This document shows, one piece after another, positions 17,071-24,537 of a DNA stretch of 64,000 bases (its first letter is position 1; each line of letters starts with the position of its first letter). Both the position numbers and the translations under genes were made by a program. The notes beneath the pieces were generated by a model. The model was not told the origin of the DNA. It did not search any database and saw nothing but the letters and a program-made list of their open reading frames with translations. Origin of the DNA: Cellulomonas carbonis (GTDB lineage Bacteria; Actinomycetota; Actinomycetes; Actinomycetales; Cellulomonadaceae); assembly GCF_014636275.1 (NCBI RefSeq), contig NZ_BMEB01000001.1, positions 558,001 through 622,000 of the forward strand, written 5' to 3'.

Positions 17071-18579
17071 TCACGGGGCCTGCAGCAGGAACATGCTCCA
17101 CGACGCGGGAGGCAGGGTCGCACGCAGGATGGTCCCGTCCATCGCAGCCGCCGGGTGCGCCGTGGGCACCACCCGGTCCGGCTCGTCGACCGTGTTCACG
17201 GCGAACAGGTCGTCGTCGCCGACGAGCGTCGCCTCGACGAGGCCGACCTCGCCGAAGCCGCGCAGCTGCGCGGAGACGGCGACCTCCTCGGCCGGGTCGC
17301 GGTTGACGACGAACACCGCGAGACGGCCCGTCGCGGCGTCCCACGTCGCGACCGAGTCGAGCACCGGCACGTCGCCGTGCTTGCTGGTCGAGAGCGTCGG
17401 CACGTCGAGCCGGAGGTCGAGCACCTCTCCCTGGGCGTGGCGCGCCGTCAGCGCGAACGGGTGGAAGATCGACTGGCGCCAGGCGGGGCCGTCCGGCTCG
17501 CACCGGATGGCGCTGATCGTGTTGACGAGCTGCGCCTGGCACGCGACGGTGACCCGGTCGGCGTGCTTGAGCAGGGTGATGAGCAGCGACCCGACGACGA
17601 CGGCGTCGAGGGCCGTGTAGGCGTCCTCGCTCAGCCGCGGCGCCTCGGTCCAGTCGTCCGGGAGTCCGCCGGCCTGCATCTCGCGCAGGTACCAGACGTT
17701 CCACTCGTCGAACGCGATGTTGATCCGCTTCGCCGAGGAGAGCTTCGCGCCCACGTGGTCCGCGGTCGCGATCACCTCGCGGATGAACAGGTCCATGTCC
17801 ACCGACGACGCGAGGAAGCTCGCGACGTCCTCGCCGTCGAGCTGGTAGTAGGCGTGCGCGGAGACGAGGTCGACCACGTCGTAGGTGTGCTCGAGCACGG
17901 TCGCCTCCCACGACCCGAAGGTCGGCATGGAGCGGCCCGAGCTCCCGCACGCGACCAGCTCGAGGCCGGGGTCGAACTGGCGCATCGCCCGCGCCGTCTC
18001 CGCCGCGAGGCGTCCGTACTCCGTCGCCGTCTTGTGGCCGAGCTGCCACGGGCCGTCCATCTCGTTGCCCAGGCACCACATCCGGATCCCGTGCGGTTCC
18101 TTCACGCCGTGCTCGACGCGCGCGTCGGACAGCGCGGTGCCCTCGGGATGGTTGGCGTACTCGAGGAGGTCGACGGCCTCCTGGAGGCCGCGCGTGCCGA
18201 GGTTCATCGCCATGATCGGCTCGACCTCCGCCTTCCGGGACCACTCCATGAACTCGTTGAGCCCGAAGGCGTTGGTCTCCACCGTGCGCCAGGCAGGGTC
18301 GAGCCGGGTGGGACGGTCCCCGACCGGGCCCACCCCGTCCTCCCACCGGTAGCCCGAGACGAAGTTCCCGCCCGGGTACCGGACCGCGGTGACGCCCAGC
18401 TCGCGCACCAGCGCGAGGACGTCGCCCCGGAAGCCGCTGTCGTCCGCGGTCGGGTGGCCGGGCTCGTAGATCCCGCCGTAGACGCAGCGGCCCATGTGCT
18501 CCACGAACGAGCCGAACACGCGGCGGTTGACGGGTGCCACGGTGAACGCCGGGTCGATCGAGAGCGTGCCGTTGTGCAT
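17071..18579 (-). CDS. Alpha-L-arabinofuranosidase, GH51
   Basis: Cytoplasmic exo-arabinofuranosidase of 502 residues, releasing terminal alpha-L-arabinofuranosyl units from arabino- and arabinoxylo-oligosaccharides. No signal peptide. The TIM barrel shows VRYPGGNFVSGYRWEDGVGP, the acid/base Glu173 in WCLGNEMDG and the nucleophile Glu292 in IAFDEWNVWY; a C-terminal beta-sandwich follows (DGTILRATLPPASWSMFLL). Length and catalytic spacing match the family. It lies between the sugar-binding protein and the GH43 gene, and its location implies that arabinosides are imported before hydrolysis. Confidence 0.95.
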   Translation of the reverse strand: MHNGTLSIDPAFTVAPVNRRVFGSFVEHMGRCVYGGIYEPGHPTADDSGFRGDVLALVRELGVTAVRYPGGNFVSGYRWEDGVGPVGDRPTRLDPAWRTVETNAFGLNEFMEWSRKAEVEPIMAMNLGTRGLQEAVDLLEYANHPEGTALSDARVEHGVKEPHGIRMWCLGNEMDGPWQLGHKTATEYGRLAAETARAMRQFDPGLELVACGSSGRSMPTFGSWEATVLEHTYDVVDLVSAHAYYQLDGEDVASFLASSVDMDLFIREVIATADHVGAKLSSAKRINIAFDEWNVWYLREMQAGGLPDDWTEAPRLSEDAYTALDAVVVGSLLITLLKHADRVTVACQAQLVNTISAIRCEPDGPAWRQSIFHPFALTARHAQGEVLDLRLDVPTLSTSKHGDVPVLDSVATWDAATGRLAVFVVNRDPAEEVAVSAQLRGFGEVGLVEATLVGDDDLFAVNTVDEPDRVVPTAHPAAAMDGTILRATLPPASWSMFLLQAP

Positions 18580-18734
18580 GAGTTCTCCTGTGCGGTGGTG
18601 ACGTCCCCGGGCGGGGGCCTCAGAGCCGTGTGACGGGTGGTCGCGAGCCGTGGACGGGGATCGCGAGGCAGGGCGTGCGGACGGTGCGACGTCGCAGCGG
18701 TGGGTAGGGGTGGGCAGGGTCGGCAGGGAGCGCC

Positions 18735-18765
18735 CCCGGGTGCCGGCGCTCGGCCGGCACCCGGG
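18735..18765 (-). terminator. Perfect 13-bp hairpin between sugar-binding protein and GH51 genes
   Basis: CCCGGGTGCCGGC, 5-nt loop, GCCGGCACCCGGG, 7 nt after the binding-protein stop in a 192-bp gap. It may be a partial terminator or a 3' stabiliser that makes the binding-protein mRNA more abundant than the downstream hydrolase mRNAs; such hairpins are common after sugar-binding genes. Confidence 0.6.
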
Positions 18766-18771
18766 CGGTGG

Positions 18772-20106
18772 TCAGCCGCCGATCTGGTTCTCCAGGTCGG
18801 CCTGCGCCTGGTCGAGCGCCTGCTGCGGCTCGACCCCGTTCTCGAAGATCTCCGTCCAGGTGACGGTCGTGAACATGTTGTCCAGGGCGGGCAGGTTCGG
18901 GTTGGTGAACGCCTCGAAGTGGCCGATGTCGCCCTTGACCTCGTTGAGCACGTCGAACAGGTTCGTCTGGAAGTACTGGTTGAACTTGTTGTCGGGGTTC
19001 TGGGTGACCTCCTCGTCCTCCCACACCGCCATGTTCACCGGGTCGAACCCGAGCACCTCCCAGACGGCGACGTTCGCCTCCGGCGAGAGCTTGGCGAAGG
19101 CGAGCCACTCGGCGGCGAACTCCTTGTCGGGCGACGCCTCCGTCACGGCGGTCCCGGTGCCGCCGCCGCCGATCGTCGCGACCTCACCGCCGTCGACCAC
19201 GGGGGCCGGCGCGATGGCGACGTCACCGGCGAGGTCCGGCATGTAGTCGACGAACCGCGACGTGTACCAGGCGGGGTAGACGATGGCCGCGTAGTCGCCC
19301 CGGTTGATGGCGCCGAACGCCTCCTCGGAGTCCGGGCTCCCCCCGGGGATCGTCGAGATCGCACCGGCGTCGAGCATGCCCTTCTCGATCTCGAGCGCCT
19401 CGACCACCTCGGGGCTGTTCACCGCGACGGCCCCCTCGTCGTCGAAGAAGCTGCCGCCGAGCTGCGCGACGAGGAGCGGCTCGACCATGTCGACGCCCGT
19501 GCTCGCGACGCCGAACGCCTTGCCCGTCGCCTGGTTGTAGGCGACGCCCGCGGCCTCGAAGTCGTCCCAGGTCTCGATGGTCGTGTAGTCGATCCCGGCG
19601 GCCTCGAGCAGGGTCGCGTTGTAGAACGCCACGAACGCGCCCACGTGCATCGGGAAGCCGTAGATCCCACCGGCGCGGCTGTACAGGTCCAGGCGCGCCT
19701 GGACGATGTCGTCGACGTACGGCTCCGCCGCCTCCGTGAGGTCCATGAGCGGCGTCCGGCCGTCCTCCGTGACGAAGTTGGAGAACTTGCTCACCTCGAT
19801 GTCGACGACGTCGGGCAGCCCGGAGCCCGAGTTCGCGGCGAGCTGCAGCTTGTTGTGCATGTCGTCGTACGGGTACACCGTGACCTCGAGGTCCACGGGC
19901 CGGTCCGGGTTGGCCTCGTTCCACTGCTCGGCCATCTGCTCGTAGTAGGCGGCGTGGAGCTCGGCGAACACCCACATGTCGAGGCTGACGGGCTCGCCGT
20001 CAGCGGTCGGGGACCCCTCCTGGCCGCCGCCGCTGCAGGCGGACAGGCCCAGGACGCCGGCCAGGCCGGCCGCGGTCAAGGAGAGGAGCGTGCGAGATCC
20101 AGCCAT
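18772..20106 (-). CDS. Sugar ABC transporter substrate-binding lipoprotein (family 1)
   Basis: Extracellular receptor of a CUT1-type carbohydrate importer, 444 residues. Signal peptide with lipobox LSAC (Cys24) and a Ser/Gly linker, then an SBP_bac_1 fold: VSLDMWVFAELHAAYYEQMAE, LPDVVDIEVSKFSNF, GGIYGFPMHVGAFVAFYN, TWDDFEAAG, and C-terminal WTEIFENGVEPQQALDQAQ. ATG 20106 is used; upstream in-frame sequence belongs to the permease gene. It follows the permease genes and precedes GH51/GH43, so arabino-oligosaccharides are the likely ligand, by context rather than by motif. Confidence 0.93.
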   Translation of the reverse strand: MAGSRTLLSLTAAGLAGVLGLSACSGGGQEGSPTADGEPVSLDMWVFAELHAAYYEQMAEQWNEANPDRPVDLEVTVYPYDDMHNKLQLAANSGSGLPDVVDIEVSKFSNFVTEDGRTPLMDLTEAAEPYVDDIVQARLDLYSRAGGIYGFPMHVGAFVAFYNATLLEAAGIDYTTIETWDDFEAAGVAYNQATGKAFGVASTGVDMVEPLLVAQLGGSFFDDEGAVAVNSPEVVEALEIEKGMLDAGAISTIPGGSPDSEEAFGAINRGDYAAIVYPAWYTSRFVDYMPDLAGDVAIAPAPVVDGGEVATIGGGGTGTAVTEASPDKEFAAEWLAFAKLSPEANVAVWEVLGFDPVNMAVWEDEEVTQNPDNKFNQYFQTNLFDVLNEVKGDIGHFEAFTNPNLPALDNMFTTVTWTEIFENGVEPQQALDQAQADLENQIGG

Positions 20107-20135
20107 GTCGTGACTCCGATTCGTTGGGTTGTCGG

Positions 20136-21068
20136 TCAGCCCTTGAGCGCGCCGGCGGTCATCCCGGCGACGAAGAACCTCTGGAAGAGCAGGAACAGGA
20201 CGAGGACGGGCAGGAGCGAGAAGAAGGACCCGATGATGAGCAGCTCGTAGTTGTTGCCGTACGGCGTGAGCAGCGTGTTGAGCCCGATGGGCAGCGTGAA
20301 CTTCTCCGCCGAGCGGAGCACGAGGAGCGGCCACAGGAAGTTGTTCCAGATGACCATCCCGTTGAGGATCGCCATCGCGGCGAACGCCGGTCGCGCGATC
20401 GGGACGACGATCTTGAAGAAGATCCCGAACTCCGTCACGCCGTCGACGCGTCCGGCCTCGAGGAGCTCCTTCGGGATGCCCAGGAAGTACTGCCGGAAGA
20501 AGAAGATGGTCACCGAGGCGGCGAGGAACGGGAACACGATGACGGAGTAGGAGTCCGCCAGCCCGAGGTCGTTCACCAGGACGAACAGCGGCAGCATCAT
20601 GATCTCGAAGGGGACGGTCATGAGCAGCAGCACCGCGATGAACCAGGCGTTCTTGCCCTTGAAGTCGTACATCGCGAACCCGTAGGCGACGAACGAGCTC
20701 ACCAGGAGCGTCCCGGCGACCTGCACCGCGGTGAGGACGACGGAGTTGAGGAACCACCGGAAGTACAGGCCCGAGTCGGTGAACAGCATCCGGTAGTTGT
20801 CCAGCGACAGCGCCTGCAGGTCGATGTCGAGCGTGAGCCCGTTGCGGAGGATCTCGTTGCCGTCCTGGAAGGTGCCGACGAAGATCGCCACGAGCGGCAC
20901 GAGCACGATGAGCGTGAGCAGGACGAGGAAGGCGGTCTGGACGGCGACGAACAGACCGCGCGGCAGCGGGTGCTTGGTCCGCACGGGACGCCCGGGTCCC
21001 GGCGGGCCCGCCGAGGTCGCCTCGGCGGCCGTGGCGACGGTCACGGGCAGCGGGGCGGGCCCGGTCAT
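20136..21068 (-). CDS. Carbohydrate ABC transporter permease (MalG/AraQ-like)
   Basis: Second membrane subunit of the CUT1 importer, 310 residues from ATG 21068, which overlaps the preceding permease stop by 4 bp. A 40-residue Pro/Ala-rich cytoplasmic leader precedes six TM helices. The EAA loop is GIPKELLEAGRVDGVTEFGIFFKIVVPIARP (key residues E-A-G-R-D-G), the interface to the ATPase. The C-terminus FFVAGMTAGALKG is a typical MalG-family end. The open frame upstream of 21068 is a shadow. Confidence 0.94.
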   Translation of the reverse strand: MTGPAPLPVTVATAAEATSAGPPGPGRPVRTKHPLPRGLFVAVQTAFLVLLTLIVLVPLVAIFVGTFQDGNEILRNGLTLDIDLQALSLDNYRMLFTDSGLYFRWFLNSVVLTAVQVAGTLLVSSFVAYGFAMYDFKGKNAWFIAVLLLMTVPFEIMMLPLFVLVNDLGLADSYSVIVFPFLAASVTIFFFRQYFLGIPKELLEAGRVDGVTEFGIFFKIVVPIARPAFAAMAILNGMVIWNNFLWPLLVLRSAEKFTLPIGLNTLLTPYGNNYELLIIGSFFSLLPVLVLFLLFQRFFVAGMTAGALKG

Positions 21069-22018
21069 CGGACCGACTCCTTCCGGAACGTCCCGGTCAG
21101 CGTGAGGTAGGTCAGGTTGATGGCCATGATCACGACGAGCAGGACGACACCGACGGCCGAGGCGAACCCCAGGTCGTTCTCCTCGATCCCCCTGCGGTAG
21201 AGGTAGCCGACGACCGTGAGGCCCTGGTTGTTCGGGGAGTTGTTGCCGGCGTAGAGCATGAAGCTCTCGAGGAACATCGCCAGGCCGCCGTAGATGCTGA
21301 TCGTGGTGACGTAGACGATCGTCGGCTTGAGGTTGGGGAGCGTGATCTGGAAGAACTGCCTCACGCGCCCGGCTCCGTCGATCGACGCCGCCTCGTAGTA
21401 CTCGTCCGGGATGGACTGCATCCCGGCGAGGAAGTACAGGATGTTGACCCCCGTGTACCGCCACATCGCCAGCGCCAGCAGGGCGACCAGACCGCCCGTG
21501 TCGGTCCGCAGCCACCGCACCGGGTCGGCACCGAGGAGCGCGAGCACCTGGTTCATCAGGCCGGTCCCGGTCTCGGCGAACATGAGGCGGAAGATGATGC
21601 CGGCCACCACGATCGAGGTCAGCGCGGGGACGAACATCGACGCCTTGAAGAACCCCTTCACGCGCTCGCTGCCGATCCTGGAGCTGATGATCGCGGCGAG
21701 GACCAGGGGGATGGGGATCAGCAGCAGGAGCGTGAGCACCATGTACCGGGCGCTGTTGAACATCGCCTGCCAGAAGATGCGGTCCCCCCACAGCCGCTCG
21801 TAGTTCTCCGCGCCGACGAAGGATGCCTGCCCGAAGAGCACGTTCTGCGTGCTCATGACGAACGTCCGGCCGAGCGGGACCGCCCAGAAGACCAGCAGCG
21901 TGATCACGAACGGGGCGATGAAGAAGTACGGCGCGAGCCGCTGGGAGTAGAGCACTCCCCTGACCTGGGCCCGCCCGCTGCGCTGCGACGGCGCGGCGGG
22001 CCGTTGCAAGGTGTCCAC
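21065..22018 (-). CDS. Carbohydrate ABC transporter permease (MalF/UgpA-like)
   Basis: First membrane subunit of the CUT1 importer, 317 residues. GTG 22018 (VDTLQRPAAP) has GGAG 6 nt upstream; in-frame codons up to 22141 are Arg/Pro-rich and probably untranslated. Six TM helices; the EAA loop is IPDEYYEAASIDGAGRVRQFF. First gene of the arabinoside operon, which reads permease, permease, binding protein, GH51, GH43. No ABC ATPase gene is present, so the importer must borrow a shared MsmK/MsiK-type ATPase encoded elsewhere, as in many actinobacteria. Confidence 0.94.
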   Translation of the reverse strand: MDTLQRPAAPSQRSGRAQVRGVLYSQRLAPYFFIAPFVITLLVFWAVPLGRTFVMSTQNVLFGQASFVGAENYERLWGDRIFWQAMFNSARYMVLTLLLLIPIPLVLAAIISSRIGSERVKGFFKASMFVPALTSIVVAGIIFRLMFAETGTGLMNQVLALLGADPVRWLRTDTGGLVALLALAMWRYTGVNILYFLAGMQSIPDEYYEAASIDGAGRVRQFFQITLPNLKPTIVYVTTISIYGGLAMFLESFMLYAGNNSPNNQGLTVVGYLYRRGIEENDLGFASAVGVVLLVVIMAINLTYLTLTGTFRKESVR

Positions 22019-22206
22019 GTGGTTCTCCCGCTCTCGGGGTTCCGTCGTCGGCCGACGTGGGGGACCTGTCCGGCCCTCCCCCTGTCGCCCGCAGAACCGG
22101 GGCCTCACGTCACGCCTCGTCGCGTGCCGTGCGCCGGGCACCTCGCCCGAGGTGACCGCCAGGACGTGCCCACGGCCACCGCCGTCGCATGCGGCGGCCC
22201 CGGATA

Positions 22207-22218
22207 TGTGACGTTACA
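22207..22218. promoter_or_regulatory. Second LacI-type operator-like site
   Basis: TGTGACGTTACA is a 12-bp near-palindrome with one mismatched pair and resembles the TGTAACGTTACA type bound by LacI-family proteins. It lies 17 bp from the perfect palindrome, downstream of it with respect to the arabinoside operon. Confidence 0.4.
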
Positions 22219-22234
22219 CATCCGTCGCCACGGC

Positions 22235-22252
22235 GTTTACGACGTCGTAAAC
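22235..22252. promoter_or_regulatory. Perfect 18-bp palindrome, probable LacI-family operator
   Basis: GTTTACGACGTCGTAAAC is fully self-complementary with a central CG, the hallmark of LacI-family operators. It lies about 215 bp from the permease start and 208 bp from the first lacI start, in the region controlling both. Either or both of the adjacent LacI proteins are the natural candidates to bind it. Confidence 0.68.
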
Positions 22253-22263
22253 CGTGTACAGCC

Positions 22264-22293
22264 ATGCTGACCCGACGCCCCGCGGCCTGTCAA
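22264..22293 (-). promoter_or_regulatory. Candidate promoter for the arabinoside operon
   Basis: On the minus strand TTGACA (22293-22288) is followed after 18 nt by CAGCAT (22269-22264). The -35 is perfect and the -10 weak. Transcription would begin near 22257, putting the 18-bp palindrome just past the start site, a classic repressing position. Confidence 0.35.
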
Positions 22294-22459
22294 GGACGCG
22301 CCGTGAGCCGCCACCGCCGCGGCTCCCGCCTGTAGGCTTCCCGCACCCGTCGACGCGGCGTGCGAGCGGTCCCGTCGCGCGTCCGACGTCGAGGGCCGAC
22401 CCGTCCGCGTCCTGCGGATCTGCGCGGACACCGATCGACCACGGGAGTGCGGAGCCGGC

Positions 22460-23509
22460 GTGAGTGTGACCATGCGCGACGTCGCGCTGCGGGCCGGTGT
22501 CTCGAACAAGACCGTCTCCAACGTGGTCAACGACCACCCGCACGTCCACCCCGCGACGCGTGCGCGCGTCCAGCAGGCGATCGACGAGCTCGGCTACCGA
22601 CCCAACATGTCGGCCCGTGGCCTGCGCTCGGGCCGGACGGGCGTCATCGGTCTGGCCGTCCCCGACCTCCGGCAGCCGTACTTCGCCGAGCTCGCGGACG
22701 CCGTCCTCGCGGCGGCCGAGCGGCGCGGGCTCGGCGTCATCGTCGGTCAGGTCGGCGCCGACCGGGACCACGAGATCGCCGTCCTCGCCAACGGCCTGCG
22801 GCAGACGGACGGGCTGCTGTTCAGCCCCCAGCAGCTCGGCACCGAGGACCGCGGCCTCCTCGACCACCTCCGGTACCCGCTGGTCCTGCTGGGCGAACGC
22901 ATCTTCGGCGGGCCGACGGACCACGTCACGATGCACAACATCGAGGGCGCGCGTGCCGCCGTCGACCACCTGCTCGCCCAGGGACGACGCCGCATCGCCG
23001 TCGTCGGCGCCCATCCGGACGGACGCACCGGGCAGCTGCGCCCGTCGGACCTCCGCATCCGCGGGTACCGGGAGGCGCTCGAGGCGGCCGGCCTGCCCCT
23101 CGACCCGCGTCTCGAGCGGACCGCCGCTCCGTGGCACCCCGAGGACGGCGCCGACGCCACCCGCGAGCTCCTGGCGGCCGACGTGGACGTCGACGCTGTC
23201 TTCGCCTTCAACGACGCGCTCGCGATCGGTGTCCTGCGCGCCCTCGGCGAGGCCGGCCGCCGCGTCCCGGAGGACGTCGCAGTGATCGGCTTCGACGACA
23301 TCAGCAACGGCCGCTTCACGCTCCCGTCCCTGTCCACCGTCGACCCGGGGCGCGACGAGATCGCGGAGGTCGCGGTGGACATGCTCGTCGAGCGCATCGG
23401 GTGGGGACCCGGCGCCGGACCCCCGCCACGGCTGCACAAGGCGTCCTTCCGCGTCGTGGCGCGCGAGTCGACCGGGGCGACCCTGGCGGAGGGCACCTCG
23501 GCGTGGTGA
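22460..23509 (+). CDS. LacI-family transcriptional regulator, first of tandem pair
   Basis: Repressor-type regulator of 349 residues. The N-terminal HTH and hinge are textbook: TMRDVALRAGVSNKTVSNVV, then YRPNMSARGLRSGRTG. The remainder is a periplasmic-binding-protein-like effector domain (VIGLAVPDLRQPYFAELADAV, AAVDHLLAQGRRRIAVVG, VFAFNDALAIGVLRAL, VIGFDDISNGRFTLPSLSTV). GTG 22460 has GGAG 6 nt upstream. Divergent from the arabinoside operon, which it most likely represses in the absence of an imported sugar. It is followed without a gap by a second LacI gene. Confidence 0.94.
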   Translation: MSVTMRDVALRAGVSNKTVSNVVNDHPHVHPATRARVQQAIDELGYRPNMSARGLRSGRTGVIGLAVPDLRQPYFAELADAVLAAAERRGLGVIVGQVGADRDHEIAVLANGLRQTDGLLFSPQQLGTEDRGLLDHLRYPLVLLGERIFGGPTDHVTMHNIEGARAAVDHLLAQGRRRIAVVGAHPDGRTGQLRPSDLRIRGYREALEAAGLPLDPRLERTAAPWHPEDGADATRELLAADVDVDAVFAFNDALAIGVLRALGEAGRRVPEDVAVIGFDDISNGRFTLPSLSTVDPGRDEIAEVAVDMLVERIGWGPGAGPPPRLHKASFRVVARESTGATLAEGTSAW

Positions 23510-24537
23510 GGATGAGCGACGTCGCGCGCGAGGCGGGCGTCTCGCCGATGACCGTGTCGAACGTCGTGAACGGGCGGCCGGGGGTCAAGGCCGAGACGCG
23601 GCAGCGCGTGCTCGAGGCCGTCGAGCGGCTCGGCTACCGTCCGAACGCCACGGCCAGGCTGCTGCGCGGAGGTCGGTCCGGGGCGATCGGCCTCCTGGTG
23701 CCCGACGTCGACACGGGCTACTACGCCCACCTCGCCGCGCGGCTCGGGGCCGTCGCGGAGGCCCACGGCTACCACGTCGTCACCGAGCGGACGGGCGGGA
23801 CGCGCGAGGGCGAGCTCGGCGCGCTCTACCCGGCCCGGGTCGCCGCGTACGACGCGATCGTGATGAGCCCCGTGGTGCTCGATGCCGGTGACCTGCGCGC
23901 GGCGCGCATCGAGCGGCCGTGCGTGCTCCTCGGTGAGCGACCGCTCCCCGGCCCGTTCCCCCACGTGATGATGGACAACATCGGCGGCAGCATGCTCGCC
24001 ACCGAGCACCTCCTCCGGGCGGGTGCGCGCCGCATCGCGCTCGTCGGCGGACGGCGGGCCGTGGCGTTCGGCGACATGGCCTCGCTGCGCAGCGTCGGCT
24101 ACCGGCGTGCCCACGGCGACGCGGGGATCGAGGTCGACGACGACCTGATCGTCGAGGTCGGCTCGTACAGCATGCGGGACGGCTACGACGCCGTCCTCGC
24201 CCTGCACGCGGAGCAGGTCGACTTCGACGCCGCGTTCGTCCTCACCGACGCGGCCGCGATGGGTGTCCTGCGCGCGCTGGCCGACATCGGCCGCCGGGTG
24301 CCGCAGGACGTGCAGGTGGTGGGCTTCGACAACGACGCCGAGGCGGACTTCACGATCCCCCGGCTCACCACCGTGGAGCCCGGCAACGACGCCATGGCGA
24401 GGGAGATCGTCCGTCTGCTCCTGGCGCAGACCGGCGACGGCGGCCGGCCCCCCGGTCCGGGTGACCGCGTGGCCGAGGCCCGCCTGGTCGTCCGGGAGTC
24501 CACCCTGAGTGCCCGGGACGTACGCTCAGGAAGGTGA
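23506..24537 (+). CDS. LacI-family transcriptional regulator, second of tandem pair
   Basis: Second LacI-type regulator, 343 residues from GTG 23506, overlapping the first stop by GTGA; ATG 23512 is a possible alternative but GGAGGG fits the GTG codons better. HTH MSDVAREAGVSPMTVSNVVN, hinge RPNATARLLRGGRSG, effector domain with LLVPDVDTGYYAHLAARLG, LATEHLLRAGARRIALVGG and VQVVGFDNDAEADFTIPRLT. The recognition helix differs from its neighbour (SPMTVSNVV versus SNKTVSNVV) and the effector pockets diverge, so the two may sense different sugars or form heterodimers. Its stop overlaps the next gene by 4 bp. Confidence 0.93.
   Translation: MRMSDVAREAGVSPMTVSNVVNGRPGVKAETRQRVLEAVERLGYRPNATARLLRGGRSGAIGLLVPDVDTGYYAHLAARLGAVAEAHGYHVVTERTGGTREGELGALYPARVAAYDAIVMSPVVLDAGDLRAARIERPCVLLGERPLPGPFPHVMMDNIGGSMLATEHLLRAGARRIALVGGRRAVAFGDMASLRSVGYRRAHGDAGIEVDDDLIVEVGSYSMRDGYDAVLALHAEQVDFDAAFVLTDAAAMGVLRALADIGRRVPQDVQVVGFDNDAEADFTIPRLTTVEPGNDAMAREIVRLLLAQTGDGGRPPGPGDRVAEARLVVRESTLSARDVRSGR

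Larger units (their letters stand above)
22019..22459. other. 441-bp divergent control region between arabinoside operon and LacI pair
   Basis: No convincing gene lies here. It is less GC-rich around 22200-22260, where two palindromic elements and a -35-like hexamer occur (listed separately). The half next to the permease start forms a roughly 180-nt leader without a clear hairpin or riboswitch. Confidence 0.6.
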
